Shown here in pieces: positions 36,518-48,887 of a DNA stretch of 64,000 nt. Below the pieces are notes generated by a model. The model did not search any database, was not told the origin of the DNA, and saw only the letters and a list, made by a program, of their open reading frames with translations. The DNA is taken from positions 194,558,559 to 194,622,558 of the forward strand of contig OZ010788.1 of the NCBI GenBank assembly GCA_963932465.1, given 5' to 3'. Numbering within the stretch: the first letter of the stretch is position 1; every line of letters starts with the position of its first letter. The position numbers and the translations under genes are program-made. The stretch comes from Maratus speciosus. Taxonomy: Eukaryota; Arthropoda; Arachnida; Araneae; Salticidae.

Positions 36518-39500
36518 GATTGAAAACCAGGGTCAGAATCAATTATTTCCCTTAAAAATATAGAGTATGTTTCTCCAATACGAACGTAACTATTGTTCAT
36601 AATTAAAATATTTTAACGAAATTTTCAACCGGATTATCTTTTATTAAGTGTAAGGCAGACCGCACACTGAAGCAAAGAAAGCAACTTGTCTCATGTCTTA
36701 GGAGAAAAACAGGTTTGAAACAGATTTCTTCTTCGTTTCATCCTGCTTTTTCTCCTAAGACACACTTCATGTTGCTTCTATCGCTGCAGTGTGCGGCCTG
36801 CCTAATGTAGCGATATGACGAAAAGTGGTAGAAGTGGCCACCATCCACATCCATATAGTGATGAACAAAACGCTCCATATTTCTGAATGTAATTGACAGT
36901 ACATACTTTTTCGTTTATCGAAAAGTTGTACATTACCTCCCCCCCCCCCCCCCCTTTCATCGTTTCATTGCATTTTGCACAAAGCAAGGCAAGTCTGTTT
37001 GAAATTTGTTTAGCACGTTTTTATTTTTGTTAAAGTTGTGAAGAATAGTTTTGTTCGTACTGGAATGAGACACCCGGTATTTTTAAGTGAAAAACTGGAT
37101 TACGACCGTTGTTTCCAATACAAAAAATGTTTGTTGTAGTGTGCTTTACAATTTTTTAAAGCTTGTCTAACCTTTTTTTCAGTCACTTCTATTGTATCTA
37201 AAAATATCTGAAACATGTGAACAATTTCGTCTTCGGTGAATTTGTAGCTGATATAAGAATGTTCGTGATATCTTCAAAGGGGAAAAAATGTATACAAAAG
37301 GCTTGTTAGGTAGATTTCGTAAGAAATACTACCTATTGCAGTCGTTACCATGGTACGACTTTTGAAAAATTCCTTAATAACTTTCCATTAGACCTCAGGA
37401 ACCCAAAACCACCCCCACCTAAAAAGTTTATATATATATGTGTGTGTGTGTGTATATATGTGTGTGTGTCTGTGTGCGTGTGTGTGTATGTATGTATGTA
37501 TTAAATTTTGCCTGCAGGATAAAAGTTGCAATTATGTACGAATCGTCTTCAAACTCGCCAACAACATTGAGATGGCTAATATCTCGGCGGGTATTGCAAA
37601 TGGTCAAAATCGACCCGAAGGTATGGAAATGGGGAGGGTTAAAAATTTTGAATACCGTCTTAACATGATTCTGATAAAACTAGGTCTTACACAACAATGA
37701 TAGAAAATAAATAAGCATTTTTCGTTATAGCAGTTGCCAACAATTAAAAAAAGAAAACAATAAAATTCTCACCACAACAATTACTTTTCTATTGCAAGAT
37801 CTTCACGTGAAAAATTAAATAAAATAAATAGTTTGACGAATTGAAAACAAATTGAATATTACGTCATAAGTTTTCTAGAACAAGATTTCCGCATGAAAAC
37901 TCAAAAGGAAATAAATAGTTTGACGAATTAAATATATATATATATATTGTGTCATATTGGAAATATAATGGACCTCAGCAGGTGAATATGTAACGTCATG
38001 TGAGGTTGAGGAAACGTATTAAAACATGATAAAAACTCGACTACGGAAATATTAACATATTTTAACACTTTGAGGTTCTCTGAATTTGCTTTACTCATTT
38101 TTAAACCTATTCCATATACATACGTGTGCGTATTCGTGTATATTAGAATTTTCACAAAAAGTTTAGCTCCCTAGACCTCATTCTTAGTAAAGAAACTGGG
38201 TTTATCTCTAATCTTAATTTAAGTTTTGTTGGTGAATTTAGTACTTAACTTCAAAATCTACCTCGCCTGTAGGCCGAGCCGCCAGGGATTTTAATGTATA
38301 CAAAAAAGTCTTGTTTTTATTTTATTTTGTAATGTATATATATTGTATATGAGGGGCTCACAACCATAGTAGACCAAGTCTATTTTGAAAAAAAATTATA
38401 GTCCATTTAGAAGATGCATGAAAAATGTTTTATTCGCTCCCACAGTGAACCAAGTTTGTAAACAGATGCCATGTGTGAGAAAGTATGTTAAACATGCTTG
38501 ATTCACAGTGGAAGTACAAGGTGATTCAAATTAAAGTATCCCTGTTTGGGATGCTCTAGCGAGAGAAGCAGTGGATGTAACGACTTCATATTTGGAAGAT
38601 ATACATATCAGACCATGGGAAACTGATTAGTGTAAAAAAAAAAAAAAAAAAATAGTTCAAGCAAAGGCCGCTAGGGGAAAATGAGGCGCTGCGATCGGTT
38701 TGGAAATGTAATATGACCAAAGGTGTAAACATCTAGGTGCCAATAAGCCGATTCCCACCAATAAATTTTATTAATATTATTCGTTTAAATTTTATTAGTA
38801 TATGCTCCGCTTCATTGTGTTAGTATTCTTATTCGGCGAAGAATACTAAAAATTTAGTGGTGGAATTTTTTTTTAAATGTTAATTACCGACACCTTGTAT
38901 TCTTTGCTTATTTGTTTCGCTACATTTTCCTTACCTTAAGCCGTTCGCAGCGCCTCATTTTCCCCTAGCGGCCTTTGTTTGAACTAAAAAAATTTGTTGC
39001 ACTAATCAGTTTCCCATGGTTTGATATGTATATCCTCCAAATATGAAGACGTTACATCCACTGATTCTCTCACTAGAGCGTCCGAAACAGGGATACTTTA
39101 ATTTGAACCACCCTGTAGATAAAACAGATTTTATGAACCTTCTAAATGGACTATCTCATTTTTCAATTCCTACTATTAGTTCACACTCTCCCTATATTTA
39201 TTTATTTATTTATTTATCTTGTTCAAATTTTCAATCGTTAATAAAATACTTATTATTCATCCTATCAAATTGAAATAAATTTTTTTAAACTTGTACTGGA
39301 TGACAATTGATGTTAATACAGTTTTTTTTTCAAATATTAATTCATTAATTAAATTTTAATTGATTAATTTTAGTTTTACATGGGAGGGAACCTGTTCTGC
39401 CACCAAATACCGCCAAGTTTGTCGCCAACTTGGCGATATATCGCCAAATTTGGCGGCCAAAATGAGTCGCCAAGAGTGACGCCAGCTTGGCGATGTCTCT

Positions 39501-42500
39501 AATATTTCGCCAAATTCCCATAGACTTCCATTGTAAACCTACTTGCTTACAGAAAATCAACAAATTGAGATATTTTGATGCAACAAAAACTAATATTAGC
39601 TTAAGGGATTATATTAAATATTTCTTTGATGACCTAAGTAGGAATTGACTTTAAAAACAAAATTTTTATATGACTTGTTTTTATGGACTTAGACTATTAT
39701 GGTTGTGATTCCTTCATATTTCATTCTAAATAGAATCTGCATATTCTAAATAACATCTGCGAGTTAATGTTTATACAGCAATTTTTTATTCAAAATCTTG
39801 TGGACATTTTCAGTGAAAAAGTATACTAATACGCGTATTTCTTTAGTTTGCAGCAGCAGTACTCGCAGTCGTGTGTGAGGCTAGACTTGCGGAGAAAGTT
39901 AGTGAGGACGATGACTTTGTGGTTTACCGTATTCCTGTGAAAGCTCTGGATCTTCAGAGCCAAGCTACTGATCAATTTCAAGGCTACGAACTGAGTCCAA
40001 GCTTCGGAAGGTCCTCCAGCAAAAGTTCCAGCCATAGCAAAAGTACCAGTTCTTCAACTGGTTCAGGAAAGGGCAAGGGATACGGAGAGGGTTCATCTTC
40101 CAAAGGGCATGGTCAAGGATACGGTGGCAGCAGCAGCGGTCACGGATATGGGGGTAGCAGCGGAGGACATGGATATGGAGGTGGCAGTGGAGGACATGGA
40201 TACGGAGGTGGCAGCGGAGGACAGGGATACGGAAGTGGCAGTGGAGGGCAAGGATACGGAGGTAGCAGCGGTGGACATGGTGCAGGGCATGGTGGTGAAT
40301 ACAGCAGCGGCACCGGAAGCGGATATGGTGGTAGCGGAAGCGGATATGGTGGCAGCGGAAGCGGATACGGAGGAAGTGGCAGCGGATATGGTGGACACTA
40401 CAGAGGTATGCAAAATTCGTCATTTATATTCATGAAAAAATCTATATAATTATATTTTTAGTGCATTCTGTACTGTTTATCCGATTGTTGGTTAACTGAG
40501 ATACCCATTTTTATTATCTGTTCCTGAACTGCGTCATTATTTTTTTATATAAAAAAATAGTTGCGGCTATGGCAAAAATACTTTTACCAGTTTGAGGCTA
40601 TGACATTCAAAGCATATTTCGACAGCCTTCAAATTAAGTCTTGTGAATAAAGAACAAAACAAGAATCACAATTTGACTTTAGACATCTATTGAAAAACTC
40701 TACCATTTATTGAATTAAATTCTAATGCATTTTTGAGTTTTTATTTTTATGAGGGGGGGGGGGAGAATTGGAAAAGTGAAAAAAGAATGTAATAAAGAAT
40801 TTTCAATAGTGCTTCATTTGTATTATTTTCGATTTGATAATTAAACTATTTAATTGCATAATTTTTTATTTCAAAAATCCTATTTTATATGCCTTTTTTA
40901 CAGCTATAAAAGTTAGATTTATAGATAGGTGGAATAATGTATTTTTTATGGGTAGTGTATTAATTTTAGAATGTTTTATTCTATATCATTAAATTAAGGA
41001 TTTTTGTTGTTGTTGTTGTTGTTTAACTTCGAGTGAATATGCGATATATTTACCTTTTAATTCAACAGCTATTATCGAAACAAATGTCCAGTTTAATTTG
41101 CTTTTGTTATTTAAAAAAAAACGGGAAAAGTAGAAAATAGTTATAATATTATATTTTTTAATAATTTATTGTTTACTCGGTAAGCGGAACTTTTTTTAAC
41201 TAGTATAATGCCGATTGAGAGCACCACAAAATTACTCTTTAAGGCTGCTAGTTACTCAGTTTCCGAATTCCCCTCACTAAAGCTAAGTCGATAGGCGTAG
41301 AATTCATTCGTACATTTAAAATATCTCCTTGGAAAATTAATATTTTAAACTTCTTTCTTCTATACATTCTTCTTAAAGGATGTCTCTTTTTTCTTAGTTC
41401 TCAAAATATTTTTTAAATCTATGCTTAATTTAATATTTTATGTGCTAAAAGCTGACGAACCGTGGGTAAGTCTTTAACACTTCATATAAAATTAAGCATA
41501 TATTATGAGAACTAAGAAAAAAGATACATGCTTTAAGAAGAGTACACAGAAAAAAAAGGAGCTCAAAATTTTAATTTCCAGAGGAGATATTTCACCTATA
41601 CGAATGCATTCATCTCCCATTGTCTTAGCATTAGCGAAGGTTATTGGGAAGCTGAATGACTAGCAGCCTTAACTATTAAATATAAACTGGCATTCGTTAA
41701 ATATTGAGCACGTTTTTTATTCATACTAAATATGTAATTTCTGTAATCTAATCAACATCTTGTTGCTGTAAGGCTCCAGAATCCGTCCAAGATATTCAAG
41801 TGGATATGCCCCAATTGATTACACCAGATATCAATCCAGCTACCCGAGCTCTAGCTCTAAATATGGAGATAAGGCGCACGTTTAGAAGAGTTCGTCTTTT
41901 CTCTTGAAAAAAAAATGTACTTTAACTTCACATTTCTGAATATGGGAATTTCTTCTTCATGTTTTTTTTTCTGAATGGAAGCCATGGTATGCTTCCAACT
42001 ATGTTTTCTGGGGATTGTGCAAGATTCTGTTGGGGGTGGTATTATATTCTCGGTAAAGTGGTCGTATTTCTCTTTTCCTTTTTTTCCCTTCTTTTTTTAA
42101 TACTGTAAATTTTAGGTATTTTTCTGTTTGTATACTTTGGAGTTTTGAATATATAACTTATCAATTCAGCATGAACTAAAAAAGGGCAAACTGCATGAAG
42201 AGCGGTCGCTGTATAATATTGGGCGTTAAATTGCATGAAACAACTAAAGAGCATGATATTGGACAGTATACGTAGAAAAAACTAAAATGTCATGATGTTG
42301 ACCAGAAAATTGCATGGAAAAGCTGCAATTAATGCTTTGCGGTAAAATGCATGAATGTACGCTAATTGCATTATATTGCATGAGTGTAAAACTATGTTTA
42401 TGGAGTATTGCATGAAATAGAACGAATATTTCTCATATAAATATTCAATAGAAATAACTTACGCAATTGTGCTAGAAAATTATAAACATTACATATTATC

Positions 42501-45500
42501 ATATTATCACAAAACCTTGCATGCTTTATTTTTTAACAATTAAAATATATAAAAAGATAATAAAAAATGTGCATGGTAATTAGGTGCTATCAAAAATTAA
42601 CAAAATGCTCTAACAAAATATAATTAATACCTAACACTAAAATTAAATAAATGCATCGCTTTATGAATAACGCTTTGCCAACTAAAAACATATACTAACT
42701 CTGTAATAATATTTTGCTATAAATTAAAAATACTAATTTTTGAAATAAAATAATAATATTTTAATTGCTTGGCGGTAGAGGACTATTTAAAAGGATGCTA
42801 ATCTTAACACATGTATTTTAGAGTTTTATATTTTACTCTAAATAAACCATTTTCTTGCAATGACAACAGCAAAGCCACCCCTTTTATTTCTAATAAGATA
42901 TATTATTTTCCCTTGTTTTAACATTTAACAGTCTAATTTTCACAAAATATTATTTTAACAAAAACAAATTACTTTCATTTCAATAAGATTTTTATTCCTT
43001 TTTTTTTTCTTTTTTTGCCTTGCTTACCATTTAACAGTCTAATTTAACAAGTTAACAACAAAAAGTTAAACAATAATTATTTTACACATTTATTTAACCC
43101 TTAACGATCGAAAGGCTCAATAATATCACACTTTTACGACGAGCGTCAATTACACTTCCTTGATTTTTTTTCCCACCAATTTTTTGGACACTTTTTTTAT
43201 TTAGTTAACTTTTTTATTTAGTTAATTGCTGAGACGTTTTACCGAGGAGCCTGTGGCCAACTGCTACACATACCCAGAGCATAGTACATATAGGATAGTA
43301 AAGTGAAAAAGCAAGTCTCTCAACTAGTAGTAAAAAGATAAAAATAAAGGATGGGGGGGGGGGGGGGCTTCAAAAATCCCAGAAAAATGAGCTCGTGGAA
43401 ATAAAAAAGAATATGAAGGAAGCTTATAATAGTGAGAATATTTTTTGGACAATTTTAGAATAATATTTTACTTCTTTTACAAATTTTTCTGATTTCACGA
43501 CACAAATAAAAATGAAAAATGAGAGAGATTAATCGATAGTGCCGAGTAAATGAAAGATAGAATGGTTGCATGGTGTGGTGGTTTTAATATATCGATGATG
43601 TATTTCTCAATTAATTGGCGGACTCGGCAAAAAGTAGATCTGGATGACAAAAGCTGTTCAGAACAAGCAGTAACCACCGGTAGGCGGATCACCCGTCTGG
43701 AAACTTTAAGATTAGGTAAGCCGAAATTTTCTGTGCAAAAATACTGTTGTCCAAATTCAAAGATTTTGCACATGTAAGGACTTATCCAAAAAAAGTTCGT
43801 CAGAAAAAATGATGTAAAAAAAAAGTCATTGACGTTCGTTGTCAAAGTGTGGTGTCCCCTTCCCCGTAGTGGAAACTTTTTTACAATTAAGGGTTAAATT
43901 TTAAACTATTTAGCCAAACATATTTACAGCTATTTCGAGCTACATTTTACTAAACTGATTATAAAACATTATTTAGAACATAAGAAAATATGTATACATT
44001 AATTAATTTTTAATAGTCGTCGCTCCTAGTTAAAATAATACATTTAAAAATATTTTTTGTTTAGAAAAATTAGAGATGTGCTATGCACACACATGTTCAA
44101 TATTTTCATTTAAAACGTATTCATGTTTAAAAGAAATAAATATTAGTGTAATGATCAATAAATCAAACATAATCCAAATTTTTTACGGAATCAATAATCA
44201 AAACTAAAATAATTAATTTTAAAATTAAATTCCGAAATAGGTAATTTTAATCCTAAATTGTGTAATTTGACAAAAAATAAAAAGTAATAAAAAAGTTAAT
44301 ACAAATAGATATCTAAATAAAAATATCAGGCTTTGTGCGTTAAAGAAAAAAAAAAACATTATCTGCTCGATTATGATGATGGTGATGGTCAAAATATATG
44401 CTGCATTTTAAAACTTAAAATCAGTTTATAATTATTAACAAAATTATCTACTCAAAATTCATTAAAATAATATCTAATCAAACAAAAACCACAAAATCGA
44501 AAGTATTTTTGACAAATTTACTTCTTAAAACAGAGAAAATTTTTCGAAACAGTTATTTGAAGCCTTTTTTTACAAACCTATTCGTTTAATTTTATACAAA
44601 GAAACATCAATTATTTCGCACTAATGTCTTCGGCTTGAATTTATTCTTTCATCACATGTTATATTAAATTTTTTTACTTTGGATTTGAATTTTTATTTTT
44701 ATTTAACTTTTATTTTATTTTAATATTTTTTTCGCTGTTTTAATTAAACACTAGACATGAAAAACTATGTTTTAACCCAAAATTAAACTATTTTTACTTT
44801 TTAAAATTCAAACTATGGAAACAAAATTTTAACATCGTACATTCACACATCATTTCATGCTATTTTCCATGAAATAGTTTCTAAAATAAACTTCATAGGA
44901 AGCTACTTTATGATTCTCCGAACAAAATCTTAAAACGTATTATTTCATTTGACGCAAATAAAAATACGCAAATATTCATTTTTTCAATATTTCAATAATT
45001 CAGACTGTTTCAATAATTCTAAAAATCCAATGCTATTTTTATCAATTTTCACCGTTGCTGTTGTCTTTTGTAAAGAGGATGGATATGGACATTCGAGCTA
45101 GTGCTGTCAGTTCCATATTCCAATCCATCTTTCTTTTTGACCATTCAGGCGGCTTTTCACCTAGCTACGGCTATGGCTCTTCTCCCAGCTATTCTCCTAG
45201 CTACAACGGTGGCAGCCACGGCTCTTCTCCCAGCTATTCTCCTAGTTACAACGGTGGCAGCCACGGCTCTTCTCCCAGCTATTCTCCTAGCTACAACAGT
45301 GGCAGCCACGGCTCCTCTCCCAGCTATTCTCCTAGCTACAACAGTGGCAGCCACGGGCCTTCCTCAAATTATGATGATGAGGAGGATGGTGGTCCCAAAG
45401 TTATTACAACCACCAAGACAGTCACTACAAGCAGTGCTCAGGACACTGGCATTGACAAACTGAGAGAACAGAGATACAATTACAGACAACCCTCTGATAG

Positions 45501-47247
45501 CTTAGGCGACATCAAATTCAAGCTTGGAGACTATTTAAAAGATACTCCAGGCCATGAAGGCAGCCTCAGTTTCGCCAAAAAATATTCCCAGGGTAGGTTG
45601 AGTCGTTTATCCATACTAACCAATCTCAAATAGGAATATCTTACATCTGGAATATTGTAAGTGAAATTAAATTCTTTGACGCGCACCGTTTTTACAACGA
45701 GGACGCATCTTCATGTTTTATTTCATTACTTAGTTTAATAACTATTCAAAAGATATCGATTAAAGTTTCGTCCTTTACTTCTAAATGATGAATTATCAGC
45801 TTAACTTCATGAGTATGTTCGAGTATGTAAAACTGTTATTGTTTAAAGGTGTGAATTGGATCCTTAGTTCCACATATGCATCTTTTTTTTCTTGTATAAG
45901 ATATTGATAAATTTTCATTGAAAGGAATATGTATATAAGAGGGGAAATCAAAAAATAAGATACACTTCCAAGTTATGTGCCATTTATTAAACCACATATT
46001 CATAGAAAACACGGCTATGACAACATACAATGTAAGTTCATTTTTCCACATAGTCCCCGAGAGACTGTAAACATTTCTCGGAACGGTCAACCAGCTTTTC
46101 GATTCCGGATGCGTAGAAATCTCCTCCAGCGCTATTAATCACCCGGAGACAGCGAAATCCAAGGTGCTCATGAACAATAGAGAACACAGTGCCGTACGAA
46201 ATGTTCAGCATGCTGGCAATTTCCTGGAGTGTTATGCGCCGATTCTCTCTAATGATCGCATCCACACGGTCAACATTTGCACGGTACTGAACGTTACGGG
46301 CCTGCCTCCGTGATATTCGTCCGTGATATCCGTGCATGCTGAACGTTTCGTACGGCAGTGTGTTCTCCATTGTTCACGAGCACCTTGGATTTCGCAGTCT
46401 CCGGGTGGTTACATAGCGCTGGAGGAAATTTCTACACATCCGGAATCAAAAAGTTGGTTGACCGTTCCGAGAAATGTTTACAGTCTCTTGGGGACTATGC
46501 GGAAAAGTGAACTTACATTGTATGTTGTCATAGCCGTGTTGCCTATGTATATGTGGTTTAATAAATAGCCATAACTTGGAAGTGTAACTTATTTTTTGAT
46601 TTACCCTCGTATTTTATGATATATTTGGCTATATTTTGATAGACTTTAAGAAATTTCAAATAAAATCCATACATTGCAAAATATTTATTGATGCATAAAC
46701 TCGAAACACCTATCTAAGCAATCAACATTCCAGACTTTTAGGAGAGGGTGAGGTACTTCTATAGTTTCAAAACCCTAACATAGCAAAATGCAGGACAATA
46801 ATGCATTAACACTATCAGTCATAAAGTCTTACAAATGTAATTTTTGTGAAGCATCAACAGATTTTAAATCAAACTTTTTTCTTTGAAAATTGCAGCTATT
46901 TCTTTTTATGCAAACATAATGCAGTTAATTAATCAGTTAATGTGATAGTTTTCATTTGATTCAAATGGGTAAAAGAACAAATTTTTGCTAAAATAATAAG
47001 CTTTTCCACCAAGCCTAGAGGCGCGATTGACGCTTCCTATACTTACCTCATTAAAATAGGAGCCACTCTCAATATAATTGGTTTTGATACATTTTGAGTA
47101 TCTTTGGTATCCCATTATTAAGTTTAAAGTGTTATTTTATGTAACAAACGGAGTAATATTATCGTATGCTACAAAACGTTTTTAAATTAAAATAATAAAA
47201 TTTCACAAAAGAACTAGCACTTTTTATATTTTGTAGCAAATACAAAA

Positions 47248-47278
<31 letters not shown>

Positions 47279-47849
47279 GTTAAAATAAAAAATGAGGAAG
47301 AAGATTAAGCATTTAAGAAAACATCTCATTTAAACTACTATGTGTTCTTTCTTTTTAAATAAAAAATAAGAAAACAATTTAAAGTTACTAACATAAAGAA
47401 AAGGGACTAAATTTATCTAAAATTCTTTAATAATTTTACTATAAATATCTCTATGCATATATGTGCATTGTGATGTGCATTATAGCAAATACAAAATAAT
47501 AATAATAATAAAAGTTAAAATAAAAAATGAGGAAGGAGATTAAGCATTTGAGAAAACATCTCATTTAATCTACTATGTGTTCTTCCTTTTTAAATAAAAA
47601 ATAAGAAAACAATTTAAAGTTACTAACATAAAGAAAAGGGACTAAATTTATCTAAAATTGTTTAATAATTTTATTATAAATATCTCTATGCATATATGTG
47701 CATTGTGATAAAAATATGCACATAAAAATTAATCTTTATGGTTATTCGCATGGTTCTTTGAGAGTTTAAAATATTGCAATTTGCTAAAATTTTTAAAAGG
47801 GTTGAGAAGTATTTCAATGGCTACTTTTTCTTTTATTTATCTTTGAAAA

Positions 47850-47880
<31 letters not shown>

Positions 47881-48849
47881 AAGATAGATCAATCGTTTCA
47901 GGCAAATCATGTTTCATCTATAATATAAATGATATATATTGTCCTATGTTGCAAACTTGGTATGTGCGGATGAGGGAGACGCGGTGTTAAACATTCTTAT
48001 TAGAAAATGTATTAATTTAGCTATTTAGTTACTTAGTTACCCCAAAGCAGAAAATGGTGCATTTTTCAATATTATGTTTTATAAGCCAGTCTGATAGTTA
48101 ATGCACTAGCCAGTTTCAGTCACAGCCTATTCAGTCGCAATCATTTCAGAATCCGCACAATTTACTTTAAAAAGCCAATTCGGAAAATCTACTTATCTAA
48201 AACTCAAGTGCAGGAAAGTGTAGGTAACCATTCCGGGGCGAAAGGTACCATCTATACATTTAACCCTATATCTACTGACGGTACTTATAAGTACAATTAA
48301 AATAACTTGTTATAAAATTCATTTAATACATCGATTAGTGGTAATGCAGATTAGAATGTGCTATAGATGCATTACTTTATCTTGTTCCAAAACATTGTTG
48401 ATTACACAAAACAAAAATACTTTCAAAAGAGTGATTACTTTTGTCTTTGTATTTTTTCAGCTTTCTTGCCATTGGAGGGGGGGGGGGGGAGATTTTTCAA
48501 TTCGAAAATATTTCTATATTTCTATTGTAAGAACATTATATTTGTAAATTTCCTAATTCTACAAAATACTAAGAAAAATATTTAAAATAAAATATTTGAA
48601 TGGGGTTATAAATATTGCACAAAAACCCTATAAATTCAAATTTAATTAATACTTCTAAATCCTCTAATCCTTCTAAAATTTATTAAATGTTTATGTAAAT
48701 CTTCTAATGTAGTTTAAACAATTCATGAATTTTCATTGCTTTAGAAGATAAAATTTTAATGAATTCATAATTGAGTACATAAAGGGTTAAAACAGAATGT
48801 TGTTTTTTTAGCTATTCTTCTCTGGGCTGTCTACTAAACCGATTTTGCT

Positions 48850-48887
<38 letters not shown>

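Noticed and set aside
36409..36600. Leu/Val-homopolymer frame
   Set aside because: Translation of the trinucleotide microsatellite.
39965..40435. Long open frames on the minus strand and in a second + frame over exon 2, some over 100 codons
   Set aside because: Shadows of the GC-rich Gly repeat. Only the frame joined to the signal peptide has matching splice sites and sensible composition.
45101..45463. Ala/Leu/Pro-rich + frame and Ala/Val/Arg-rich minus frame over exon 3
   Set aside because: By-products of the 45-bp repeats; neither agrees with the exon 2 or exon 4 phase.
46323..46568. 81-codon + frame in the mariner element
   Set aside because: The real coding relic on this strand (GIKKLVDR...GDYAEK) is in a different frame; this one is out of frame.
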